A DNA stretch of 64,000 nt from Nematostella vectensis. Taxonomy: Eukaryota; Cnidaria; Anthozoa; Actiniaria; Edwardsiidae. Below the pieces are notes generated by a model, which worked only from the letters and a program-made list of their open reading frames with translations, was not told the DNA's origin and searched no databases. A program made the translations under genes and the position numbers. Of the stretch, positions 54,401-64,000 are shown piece after piece. Location: positions 16,176,751 to 16,240,750 of the forward strand of contig NC_064042.1 of the NCBI RefSeq assembly GCF_932526225.1, in the 5' to 3' direction. The first letter of the stretch is position 1. Every line of letters starts with the position of its first letter.

Positions 54401-57400
54401 GCACAGGGTGTGCACAGGGTGTACGCAGGGTGTACACAGGGTGTGCACTGGGTGTACACGGGGTCACAGGGTGTACACAGGGGTGCCCAGGGTGTACGCA
54501 GGGTGTGCCCCTTTTTCTGCCAATATTGGAAGACTAATTATGAGAAGAAATTTCCACCTCACTAAATCACAATCGTGACCGCAAGCATAGAATAAGACTT
54601 AACGTAAAAATGTTTTGAACATGTTTATGAGTTTCTATCCATTCATTGTCAATCAAAAAACTTGGCAGATTCTTATGAAAAAGCGATTGAACACAAGTGT
54701 TCAATCGCTTTTTCAAGTGCCTCGTTTCCGTGCTCGGTCCGCCATATCTAAATATGGTCTATTATACACTGATGGGGCATTTTGCTTTGTCAGTCATCAC
54801 AGTGGACACGTTGAGAGTACTCGTACATAGGAATTTCAAGGGGGAGTGAGCTGGAAATGGACTGGCAGCTGTATTTACGAATTATTCAATGCATACCGCT
54901 GTCTTTTCATTCGCAGATTCATCGGCTACTGGCAAAGCAGTTTGGATCGTTTTTGGAGAGTAAAACATTCCCTTGCGATCCGTCGAGTCCCGAGTCCCCT
55001 TGTATTCAGGTCCGCATGAGAGCAAAACTTTCCCGAAGTAAAGAGCGCAAGACAGCTGGCGATAATAAGACGTGAGTTGTTTTTATGTAGTTGGGACTTT
55101 TTGAATTAGCATTTGCTCATTCTTGACGTTCTAGCTACGCTTTCAACTACGTCCCTGTTCATGGGACGTATTTTCAAAGTAGAGACATTATGTTTCGCCT
55201 TATGTTTTTCATCGGTTCTCGCAAAATACTAACTGCTGCGGAACACTGGCTACGACTTAGGGTTGAAATGGAGATTCTTTTCTTCATTAATGGCGGAAGT
55301 AATTCCATAGAAAGCTCATGATGCAGCCGATCATCATGGCATTTACGAATAGGAATTCCTTTCTTTATCGAAGGTTTTCGAAGATAACCGGTCCGCGCTA
55401 CACTCACTTCACTTTACAGAAAACTGGACTGGTAAGTCTCGTCTTGTATTGATCTTTGTTGTCTCGGTGGACTGTAGTCTGCTTAGCAGCAGGCGTGCGT
55501 GTCACTAAGAGCGGCTGCTAAGCAGACTAGGTAAACTGCTTCCCTCTAGCAACGCTTGGATTCATTTTTGTAGGTTAGGTGAGTTATGCGTCTCTTTTGT
55601 AACGCTTGTATCGATGCCATGTGATACTCTGTGGGTGGGGAAGGGTGCTTGTATCGATGCCATGTGATACTCTGTGGGTGGGGAAGGGTTCTTGTATCGA
55701 TGCCATGTGATACTCTGTGGGTGGGGGAGGTGTGCTTGTATCGATGCCATGTGATACTCTGTGGGTGGGGGAAGGGTGCTTGTATCGATGCCATGTGATA
55801 CTCTGTGGGTGGGGGAAGGGTGCTTGTATCGATGCCATGTGATACTCTGTGGGTGGGGGAGGTGTGCTTGTATCGATGCCATGTGATACTCTGTGGGTGG
55901 GGAGGGGTGCTTGTATCGATGCCATGTGATACTCTGTGGGTGGGGGAAGGGTGCTTGTATCGATGCCATGTGATACTCTGTGGGTGGGGAAGGGTGCTTG
56001 TATCGATGCCATTTGATACTCTGTGGGTGGAGGAGGTGTGCTTGTATCGATGCCATGTGATACTCTGTGGGTGGGGGAAGGGTGCTTGTATCGATGCCAT
56101 GTGATACTCTGTGGGTGGGGGAGGGGGTGCGTTTCCATGGAATAGTTGTTCTTCTCAGTCCGGCCATCGAGTGTTTTGTTGTTGTTTTTGTAACTAGGAG
56201 ACCCTAGAAGCAATTGAGCGCTTGTCACGGGTTCTACGAGCACCCTCGTCTGCGTTCAGCTACGCCGGCATCAAAGATCGTAAGGCTGTCACGATACAGC
56301 GAGTCGCGGTCAAGGGATTTACATCAAAACAGTAAGATCCCCACTTTCAGGAATATTTCCATCATCGTCATCGTCATCATCACAATCATTATCATCACTA
56401 TTGTCATCATCATCATCATCATATCAAGATCATTACAGCCACTGTTGTCAGCGAACCATCTTGTCATCAGCAACATCAAAATGCCAATGCCTCATTGTCA
56501 GCATAAATGTTGTTGATAATAATAATGGTGAACTCTTGCAACACAAAAATAGTAGACATCTTTGTCAGCAATTTCCTGCAAAATATCTACTAATTACATT
56601 TTAATTTGCTTATTTTACTATTTGACGCAAATTTTTAATCATCATTGTACGTTTGGGAATAGCACGGTTTAGATTCGCCTTAAAGTTTCTGGGTTTTTTA
56701 GGCTGGTATCAGCGCTTGATCGCCAAGTGATTGGTGGGATTGTGACGGGCGGATACAAGACGTGTGATGCACCATTACGCCTTGGGCAGCTTTGCGGTAA
56801 CTTCTTTCAGATCAACGTCCGTGGGGTTCAGCCTTTGGCAAGGTAGATCAAGTCCTTAAAAAGGTTAAGTCCAGGAAATTTGTCATGAAAGTCTAAACTC
56901 GTGGGAACCATGTTATGGGGTTCTACTCAACATGTTGTCTTCTTGTCACTTTTGTATTCTTGGCATACATAATAGACATACGCAATACGTATGAAGATAC
57001 GTCTTTTTTAACTTGATTTTCTTCAACAGTTCATCCCAAGGAATCACTGAGCTTGTAACGGTAAGGATTATTGTCTTAAGGCTACATGGGACTCTACTTA
57101 GCAACGGTTAATCATCAGCATCATTATTGTCTTCACATCACCATCGTTGTCGTCATCATCATTTATCAGCATCATCGTCAACATCATCGTCATCGTTTGT
57201 ATCTTTATCAACATTGTCTTCGTCGTCAACAGCAGCAGCACTAAACGAGAAATTCAAATTATTTTGTTATTAATTATGTTATATAATCGAATAAGTTGTA
57301 TTATTCTCATGTTGATGTTATGTTATGTTATGTTATATTCTCATGTTAACAGACGGCCGTGAGTAACGTTTCCCGCCATGGGTTTGTGAACTACTTTGGT

Positions 57401-60400
57401 CCACAGCGCTTCGGCCAAGAGGACAACTCGGTGAATGCTAGTGACGTGGGGCTAGCCATGCTACAAGGGGACGTGGTATGTTCTATACGCTACAAGGGGA
57501 CGTGGTATGTTCATTACGCTACAAGGGGACGTGGTATGTTCATTACGCTGCAAGGGGACGTGGTATGTTCTTTACGCTACAAGGGGACGTGATATGTTCT
57601 ATACGATACAAGGGGACGTGGTATGTTCATTACGCTACAAGGGGACGTGGTATGTTCATTACGCTACAAGGGGACGTGGTATGTTCTTTGCGATACAAGG
57701 GGACGTGGTATGTTCATTACGCTACAAGGGGACGTGGTATGTTCATTACGCTACAAGGGGACGTGGTATGTTTATTACGCTACAAGGGGACGTGGTATGT
57801 TCATTACGATACAAGGGGACGTGGTATGTTCTTACGCTACAAGGGGACGTGGTATGTTCATTACGCTACAAGGGGACGTGGTATGTTCTATACGATACAA
57901 GGGGACGTGGTATGTTCATTACGCTACAAGGGGACGTGGTATGTTCATTACGCTACAAGGGGACGTGGTATGTTCATTACGCTACAAGGGGACGTGGTAT
58001 GTTCTATACGCTACAAGGGGACATGGTATGTTCTATACGCTGCAAGGGGACGTGGTATGTTCTATACGATACAAGGGGACGTGGTGTGTTCATTACGCTA
58101 CAAAGGGACGTGGTGTGTTCATTACGCTACAAAGGGACGTGGTATGTTCTATACGCTACAAGGGGACGTGGTATGTTCTATACGCTACAAGGGGACGTGG
58201 TATGTTCTATACGCTACAAGGGGACGTGGTATGTTCATTACGCTACAAGGGGACGTGGTATGTTCATTACGATACAAGGGGACGTGGTATGTTCATTACG
58301 CTACAAGGGGACGTGGTATGTTCATTACGCTACAAAGGGACGTGGTATGTTCTATACGCTACAAGGGGACGTGGTATGTTCTATACGCTACAAGGGGACG
58401 TGGTATGTTCTATACGCTACAAGGGGACGTGGTATGTTCATTACGCTACAAGGGGACGTGGTATGTTCATTACGATACAAGGGGACGTGGTATGTTCTCT
58501 ACGCTACAAGGGGACGTGGTGTGTTCTTACGCTACAAGGGGACGTGGTATGTTCTTACGCTACAAGGGGACGTAGTATGTTCTTACGCTACAAGGGGACG
58601 TGGTATGTTCATTACGCTACAAGGGGACGTGGTATGTTCTTACGCTACAAGGGGACGTGGTATGTTCATTACGCTACAAGGGGACGTGGTATGTTCTATA
58701 CGATACAAGGGGACGTGGTATGTTCTATACGATACAAGGGGACGTGGTATGTTCTATACGATACAAGGGGACGTGGTATGTTCTTACGCTACAAGGGGAC
58801 GTGGTATGTTCTTACGCTACAAGGGGACGTGGTATGTTCATTACGCTACAAGGGGACGTGGTATGTTCTTACGCTACAAGGGGACGTGGTATGTTCTTAC
58901 GCTACAAGGGGACGTGGTATGTTCTTACGCTACAAGGGGACGTGGTATGTTCTTACGCTACAAGGGGACGTGGTATGTTCATTACGCTACAAGGGGACGT
59001 GGTATGTTCTATACGATACAAGGGGACGTGGTATGTTCTATACGATACAAGGGGACGTGGTATGTTCTATACGATACAAGGGGACGTGGTATGTTCTTAC
59101 GCTACAAGGGGACGTGGTGTGTTCATTACGCTACAAGGGGACGTGGTATGTTCTTACGCTACAAGGAGACGTGGTATGTTCTATACTCTACAAGGGGACG
59201 TGGTATGTTCTATACGGTACAAGGGGACGTGGTATGTTCTATACGGTACAAGGGGACGTGGTATGTTCTATACGGTACAAGGGGACGTGGTATGTTCTTA
59301 CGCTACAAGGGGACGTGGTATGTTCATTACGCTACAAGGGGACGTGGTGTGTTCATTACGCTACAAAGGGACGTGGTATGTTCTATACGCTACAAGGGGA
59401 CGTGGTATGTTCTTTACGCTACAAGGGGACGTGGTGTGTTCATTACGCTACAAGGGGACGTGGTATGTTTTTACGCTACAAGGGGACGTGGTATGTTCTT
59501 TACTCTACAAGGGGACGAAGTATGTTCAGGGAACGTGGTGTGTTTTTACGCTACAAGGGGACGTGTTATGTTCTTAACGCTACAAGGGGACATTGGCTAA
59601 CACACTGGGTCACCTGTGGTGAGAGGTCCCATACGCTGGTGCGCTAACACATTGGGCCACCTTTGGTGAGAAGCCCAATACGGTTCGCACATACGCACAT
59701 TGGGCTACCTGTGATAAGAGGCCCAATACGATGATGTGCTAACACATTGGGGTACCTGTGATTGATGTACATTTGTTGCACTTGTAGGAGAGGGCTGTTC
59801 GTCTGATTTTGTCGCCTAGCAACTCGTCGGTTGCGGCTGCAGCACAAGCTAAAAGGTAATGATTAACTCATCTATTTGTAGCAAATATTTTGTTTGGAAA
59901 GTCGCCATTTTCCAGTTCGCTCTGCCACTTCCTTATCACAACATAACATGTATCTATTTTTATTTTGATCTTCAACCTTTCAACAAACTGGCAGAAATTC
60001 GTGTTTACGGCAATTTAATTTTTTATCACGCCATCTTGAAAAATCGGCCAAGACCCTAACGTATTAGATGACTACAGAATTCTCGCATGCTCGCCACAGA
60101 CTCTTTTAGACTATTCCTAAAAACGACAGCTAGCCATCGATTGACATGCGCTAGCGAGCCTTTTATTGAACAGGTTCAGAAAAACAGTTGTTATTGTAAT
60201 CAAGGTATTACAAGGAGACAGGCGATATCCCAGGGACCCTCGCCAGGATGCCGCCCGGGCAAACGCGGGAAAGACTCATTCTCAAGGCCCTGCACAGACA
60301 TGGACGAGACAAGGTGCGGAAACGACGATGATTACGATTACGATAACGATGATGATGATGACGACGACGATGATGATGACGATTATGATGATGTTGAACA

Positions 60401-63400
60401 TGGTTATTCAATGATGTAATGACTTGAGAAAAATACGCTATAAATATGGCGGAAAGGGGTTATTTAGAAGTTTTGGGAAGTTATTTATCCTTAAACACGA
60501 GGTTCCGCTATAAAAGGAAAAGCTCCTCCCACCCCCGGGCTCGAATTTGTAATTATAATCAGAACACTGCCACGCTAGCAGTCACAATTTATCTCCTATA
60601 AACATGCTTATATCTTAGCCTCATTCGGTTTTAGTTGGAATAACACTATTATGCACAGGTAACAAGAAATTTGTGTTAAGAGTTTGATGAATTAGTGTTT
60701 TTCTGTCCACTCACATTTTCGGTGCAAAATTTTAAATCTCACAAAGGCGCGATATCGAACTTTTCTTTGATATTGATCCGATATTTATCACTCATCTAAA
60801 ATCGGATATAAATCAGATATTTTTTCACAAGGTTCTACTATCATATATTTAGTGTTATAACAAAGCTCACGAATCTAATTTCTGGTATTTATTAGATCTT
60901 ATACCCTTAGAACTACCATGTTGAACCTAGATTAATGCATCTCATGGCTTGAAAATATTAGATAATATGACAATATTTGCACATAGAAAGTCCATCTTAT
61001 TACTGATATATATCAGATACTATAACTTTAGAACTGCTGTGTTGAACCTTAATTATTGCATCTCACGACTTGATAATATCAGATAATATCACATATAGAC
61101 TCGTTCTACAAATGTGACAGACACAGTAGATTTTGTAGTCGAATATCCGATAAAATCGAGGGTCCAGCAGAGAGGACGAAGGTATCTATGAAGATATCTT
61201 GTAAATCCAAATAATATAATCTCCGATAATATCGCAATATCGAGGGGTCCAGCAGAGAGGACGAAGGTATCTATGAAGATATCTTGTAAATCCAAATAAT
61301 ATAATCTCCGATAATATCGCAATATCGAGGGGTCCAGCAGAGAGGACGAAGGTATCTATGAAGATATCTTGTAAATCCAAATAATATAATCTCCGATAAT
61401 ATCGCAATATCGAGGGGTCCAGCAGAGAGGACGAAGGTATCTATGAAGATATCTTGTAAATCCAAATAATATAATCTCCGATAATATCGCAATATCGAGG
61501 GGTCCAGCAGAGAGGACGAAGGTATCTATGAAGATATCTTGTAAATCCAAATAATATAATCTCCGATAATATCGCAATATCGAGGGGTCCAGCAGAGAGG
61601 ACGAAGGTATCTATGAAGATATCTTGTAAATCCAAATAATATAATCTCCGATAATATCGCAATATCGAGGGGTCCAGCAGAGAGGACGAAGGTATCTATG
61701 AAGATATCTTGTAAATCCAAATAATATAATCTCCGATAATATCGCAATATCGAGGGGTCCAGCAGAGAGGACGAAGGTATCTATGAAGATATCTTGTCAA
61801 TCCAAATAATATAATCTCCGATAATATCGCAATATCGAGGGTCCAGCAGAGAGGACGAAGGTATCTATGAAGATATCTTGTAAATCCAAATAATATAATC
61901 TCCGATAATATCGCAATATCGAGGGTCCAGCAGAGAGGACGAAGGTATCTATGAAGATATCTTGTAAATCCAAATAATATAATCTCCGATAATATCGCAA
62001 TATCGAGGGGTCCAGCAGAGAGGACGAAGGTATCTATGAAGATATCTTGTAAATCCAAATAATATAATCTCCGAAAATATCGCAATATCGAGGGGTCCAG
62101 CAGAGAGGACGAAGGTATCTATGAAGATATCTTGTAAATCCAAATAATATAATCTCCGATAATATCGCAATATCGAGGGGTCCAGCAGAGAGGACGAAGG
62201 TATCTATGAAGATATCTTGTAAATCCAAATAATATAATCTCCGAAAATATCGCAATATCGAGGGGTCCAGCAGAGAGGACGAAGGTATCTATGAAGATAT
62301 CTTGTAAATCCAAATAATATAATCTCCGAAAATATCGCAATATCGAGGGGTCCAGCAAGCAGATGGTAGGAGATGATCTAAATAGACATCTAATAGATTC
62401 TAATAAGATAATATCCGATAATATCACAATATCGAGGGTCCAGCAGAGGGAAGGAGGGTGTCTAAATAGACATCTAGTAGATAATAATAAGATAACCTCC
62501 AATAATATCACAATATCGAGGGAAGAGGAGAGGAGAGGGAGGGAGGGGTCTAACCACTATCTAATAGCATAATTAGAGGAAAACAATATCATAATCTCAA
62601 TATCAGATATCAATGATAATGTTCGATATCGCGCTTATCTCCGCTATCTATAGCCTTGTGCATCTGCATAAGTTATTATCGTGCAGTGATGAAAATGCTT
62701 ATATTTTAGAACGTATACAGCTTGGTATAACATTTTTGGTTGACAAATCTAATAATGATATTTATTTTGGTTTAGCATATGAAATTTGAATTTAGTGCTC
62801 AGAGCCATTGTTCTGATTTGTTGACGTTCATGACGGTTTAATAACTGATTGTTCTTGTCCCTTTTATAGCGGAACCTCTTGTTTAATCGACGGGATATAT
62901 ACTTCAAGCCTTTTTGTTCTGAATAGGATTCGATTGTTTTTATTTTGCTTCCATATGAATTGTGAAGTCAATGATGATGATGATGATGATATTGACGATG
63001 ATGATAATGATACTTATGCGATAATGATGGTTATGTTGATACTTATGACAATATACCCTGGGTACCAGAGGATCGAGCTCAAAGCTTTACTCACAAAGAG
63101 CTGCGAGGTGATAGCCAAGACCGGCGTGACACTCAGCCAAGACCGGCGTGACACTCAGCCAAGACCGGCGTGACACTCAGCCAAGACCGGCGTGACACTC
63201 AGCCAAGACCGGCGTGACACTCAGCCAAGACCGGCGTGACACTCAGCCAAGACCGGCGTGACACTCAGCCAAGACCGGCGTGACACTCAGCCAAGACCGG
63301 CGTGACACTCAGCCAAGACCGGCGTGACACTCAGCCAAGACCGGCGTGACACTCAGCCAAGACCGGCGTGACACTCAGCCAAGACCGGCGTGACACTCAG

Positions 63401-63491
63401 CCAAGACCGGCGTGACAGTAAACTAGTGGAGCTCGAGCCTCTGGTACACAGGGTAATGATAATCGTAATTATGGTTATGGAGTTGATATTT

Positions 63492-63523
<32 letters not shown>

Positions 63524-64000
63524 GGTGATGGTGATGGTGATGGTATTTATGGCTATGATGACGATACAGATTCTTGTAGCGATAATAATAATGGTAATTA
63601 TAACGATGGTTATGATGACGATGGTGATGATAATGGTGCTTATGATGATGATACTTGTAAACGTTATGATAATAGTTTTGGGGTTGTTGTTTATCTTATC
63701 ATTCCATCGCCAGTATGGCTGTACCCAGGCCCTACTCAGCTTGCCCTACTCCGCTCGCCTGCTTTATGCTCACAGCTACACCAGTCTCGCGTGGAATCAC
63801 GCGGCCTCCGCGCGCGTCCGTCTGTATGGAAGCACAAGAGTGGCGGCGGGTGACCTTGTGTACGACTCGCAAAGTGCGTCCAGTCAGTGCGGCATTGCTC
63901 AGAGTGCGTCCAGTCAGTGCGGCTTCGCTCAGAGTGCGTCCAGCCAGTGCGTCTTCGCTCAGAGTGATTCAAGTGCGTCCAGTCAGTGCGGCATCGCTCA
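48470..64000 (+). CDS. PUS7L: PUS7-like tRNA/mRNA pseudouridine synthase (TruD family), 3' end beyond window
   Basis: Fifteen phase-compatible exons: 48470-48540, 48962-49136, 49667-49784, 50017-50108, 50444-50529, 51860-51947, 54917-55071, 55374-55431 (or from 55353), 56198-56331, 56702-56842, 57031-57061, 57353-57475, 59788-59855, 60205-60313 and 63714 onward. Exons 1-14 encode 483 aa. Exon 1 gives HGGFTGNIK, exon 2 PEDFIVTELDENGELV, exon 7 IHRLLAKQFGSFLESKTF. Exon 9 holds the TruD catalytic motif FSYAGIKDRKAVTIQ with its Asp. Exon 10 gives LRLGQLCGNFFQI, exon 12 GFVNYFGPQRFGQ, exon 14 GTLARMPPGQTRERLILKAL, exon 15 LLYAHSYTSLAWN and GDLVYDSQ. The NYFGPQRFG form and the exon 12-14 text fit PUS7L better than PUS7. 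TruD enzymes isomerise uridine in tRNA and mRNA in nucleus or cytoplasm. The exon 8 acceptor is uncertain. Six introns carry large arrays. Confidence 0.9.
49263..49420. repeat. Short direct duplications in PUS7L intron 2
   Basis: CACCCTTGGCTCCTGAGGAT followed by GGCTCATAGAATG and CAGACAGAATAATTCAC occurs at 49263 and again at 49347, with internal partial re-duplications of both halves. Adjacent TACTGTACATATAGTACATA repeats near 49145 and 49325 are palindromic. Confidence 0.6.
50660..51600. repeat. 34-bp minisatellite in PUS7L intron 5
   Basis: About 27 copies of TATCACCTTGTTCATGATAC followed by AGTCTAACCTGT(A/G)A. The edges carry diverged units. It starts about 130 bp after the exon 5 donor, which is not visibly part of the unit. 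Confidence 0.9.
51970..54510. repeat. 2.5-kb minisatellite of 10-11-bp submotifs in PUS7L intron 6
   Basis: The array is built from CACAGGG followed by TGTG, TGTA, GTG, ATG or GTA, in mixed order: a short-motif array with a higher-order pattern. It is open in several frames on both strands, producing spurious proteins of up to about 800 codons (VHRGAQGVHRDAQGVH-like on plus, CTPCAPLCTP-like on minus). It begins about 20 nt after the exon 6 donor (CCCAG/GTAGGT) and ends about 400 bp before exon 7. Confidence 0.9.
54676..54715. repeat. 40-bp near-perfect palindrome
   Basis: TGAAAAAGCGATTGAACAC and its exact reverse complement are separated by 2 nt. The transcript of PUS7L intron 6 would form a 19-bp hairpin here, shortly before the exon 7 acceptor at 54917. 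Confidence 0.7.
55476..55527. repeat. Hairpin with 15-bp perfect arms
   Basis: AGTCTGCTTAGCAGC and its exact complement enclose a 22-nt loop in PUS7L intron 8, about 45 bp after the exon 8 donor. Probably a tiny foldback element. Confidence 0.6.
55605..56125. repeat. 44-bp minisatellite in PUS7L intron 8
   Basis: Twelve copies of CTTGTATCGATGCCATGTGA followed by TACTCTGTGGGTGGGG and a variable AAGGGTG/AGGTGTG end. Open frames on the minus strand (SITWHRYKHPSPTHRV-like) are periodic artefacts. Confidence 0.9.
56350..57240. repeat. Two imperfect (CAT)n microsatellites flanking PUS7L exon 10
   Basis: Interrupted CAT/CGT trinucleotide tracts lie at about 56350-56430 (intron 9) and 57115-57240 (intron 11). 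The exons at 56702-56842 and 57031-57061 lie between them and are unaffected. Confidence 0.6.
57460..59590 (+). repeat. 28-29-bp minisatellite built on the PUS7L exon 12 donor
   Basis: Exon 12 ends GCTACAAGGGGACGTG and the intron starts GTATGTTCTATAC. The block GCTACAAGGGGACGTG/GTATGTTC plus a 4-5-bp spacer (TATAC, ATTAC, TTAC or TTTAC) is repeated about 73 times. Each unit holds 16 nt of exon and a strong donor (GTG/GTATGT). No unit contains a stop in any plus-strand frame, so three overlapping frames of about 365, 697 and 674 codons stay open across the array. Confidence 0.95.
59590..59770. repeat. About 50-bp degenerate tandem repeat
   Basis: Four diverged units containing CACATTGGG(C/T)(C/T)ACCTGTG and AGGCCCAATACG lie between the donor array and the exon 13 acceptor at 59787. 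Confidence 0.65.
60495..62882. mobile_element. 2.4-kb TTAA-flanked element containing a satellite
   Basis: The ends read ACACGAGGTTCCGCTATAAA and, inverted, ACAAGAGGTTCCGCTATAAA, continuing AGG. TTAA is present on both sides (60491-60494 and 62883-62886). More than half of the element is an 85-bp satellite. No transposase was recognised. Located in PUS7L intron 14. Confidence 0.75.
61145..62360. repeat. 85-bp satellite inside the TTAA element
   Basis: About 14 copies of GGTCCAGCAGAGAGGACGAA, GGTATCTATGAAGATATCTT and ATAATCTCCGATAATATCGC. Units are nearly identical; two positions vary (GATAAT/GAAAAT and GAGGG/GAGGGG). The flanks contain many diverged GATATC/TATCAGATA fragments, likely ancestral units. 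Confidence 0.9.
63054..63455. mobile_element. Foldback element enclosing a minisatellite
   Basis: The left end TACCCTGGGTACCAGAGG and right end TACCCTGTGTACCAGAGG (inverted), each followed by a TCGAGCTC-like block, resemble the 82-bp hairpin at 14137-14218. The interior is almost entirely a 22-bp array. Confidence 0.6.
63112..63418. repeat. 22-bp minisatellite (about 14 copies)
   Basis: Perfect repeats of GCCAAGACCGGCGTGACACT plus CA. Copies are identical, which suggests very recent expansion inside the foldback element. Confidence 0.9.
63866..64000 (+). repeat. 30-bp repeat at the 3' edge of PUS7L exon 15
   Basis: CAGAGTGCGTCCAGTCAGTG followed by CGGC(A/T)T(C/T)GCT repeats about 4.5 times and runs off the window. 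It is in frame with exon 15 (AQSASSQCGF-like). If CAAA/GTGCGT is instead the exon 15 donor, this is another donor-seeded array; the sequence does not decide between the two. Confidence 0.7.

Larger units (their letters stand above)
62970..63660. repeat. Interrupted (GAT)n tracts
   Basis: GATGATGAT-rich DNA lies at about 62970-63020 and 63490-63660, on either side of the foldback element at 63054-63455. A shorter similar tract lies at 60320-60400, just after PUS7L exon 14. The acidic open frames seen there are artefacts. Confidence 0.6.

Noticed and set aside
52100-54578. Long open frames (up to about 820 codons) on both strands
   Set aside because: They coincide exactly with a short-period minisatellite whose units lack stops; composition is periodic (VHRGAQG, CTPCAPL) and the region lies inside a PUS7L intron.
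57478-59647. Three overlapping plus-strand frames of about 365-697 codons
   Set aside because: They are translations of the 29-bp donor array in each frame; not an independent gene. The array itself is reported.
60087-60419. Acidic open frame ending in an Asp run
   Set aside because: It overlaps PUS7L exon 14 in another frame and runs into a (GAT)n microsatellite.

Overview
This window looks like nuclear DNA of an invertebrate animal, most plausibly a cnidarian such as a sea anemone (inference: intron-rich genes whose products resemble single vertebrate orthologues, about 60% AT, a Ty3/gypsy element and many TTAA- or TA-flanked DNA transposons; no marker fixes the species). Five protein genes can be built exon by exon with consistent splice phases.

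Layout: (1) 1914-15325, plus strand, SLC4 anion exchanger, 4 exons, 897 aa. (2) 16761-24825, minus, COG8, 10 exons, 608 aa. (3) 25461-27461, plus, SMYD4-like SET/MYND protein, one coding exon, 666 aa. (4) 28685-48281, minus, HINFP, 7 exons, 566 aa, with large introns. (5) 48470 to beyond the window end, plus, PUS7L (TruD-type pseudouridine synthase), 15 exons visible, 3' end missing. COG8/SMYD4 and HINFP/PUS7L are head-to-head pairs with short shared promoter intervals. SLC4/COG8 and SMYD4/HINFP converge. The genes do not form one pathway: membrane bicarbonate/chloride exchange, Golgi tethering, lysine methylation, histone-gene transcription and RNA modification.

Introns and intergenic DNA are packed with minisatellites (unit lengths from about 10 to 85 bp, arrays up to about 3.5 kb) and mobile elements. 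The latter include an intact Ty3/gypsy element with 176-bp LTRs identical on reading and a 5-bp target duplication, three elements cleanly flanked by TTAA, several foldback elements, and a 3.2-kb inverted repeat enclosing the 3' end of an unrecognised gene.

The main discovery candidate: several minisatellites are built on authentic 5' splice sites. In SLC4 intron 2, HINFP introns 1 and 6 and PUS7L intron 12, every repeat unit carries the last 6-16 nt of the upstream exon, the GT donor and the first intron bases. The true donor is therefore followed by 4 to about 70 decoy copies. HINFP intron 3 shows a decayed version. Arrays in HINFP intron 4 and PUS7L intron 6 begin about 20 nt after the donor. 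The last visible PUS7L exon may be another case. These arrays follow transcription direction, not DNA strand, and no comparable array sits on a 3' splice site here.
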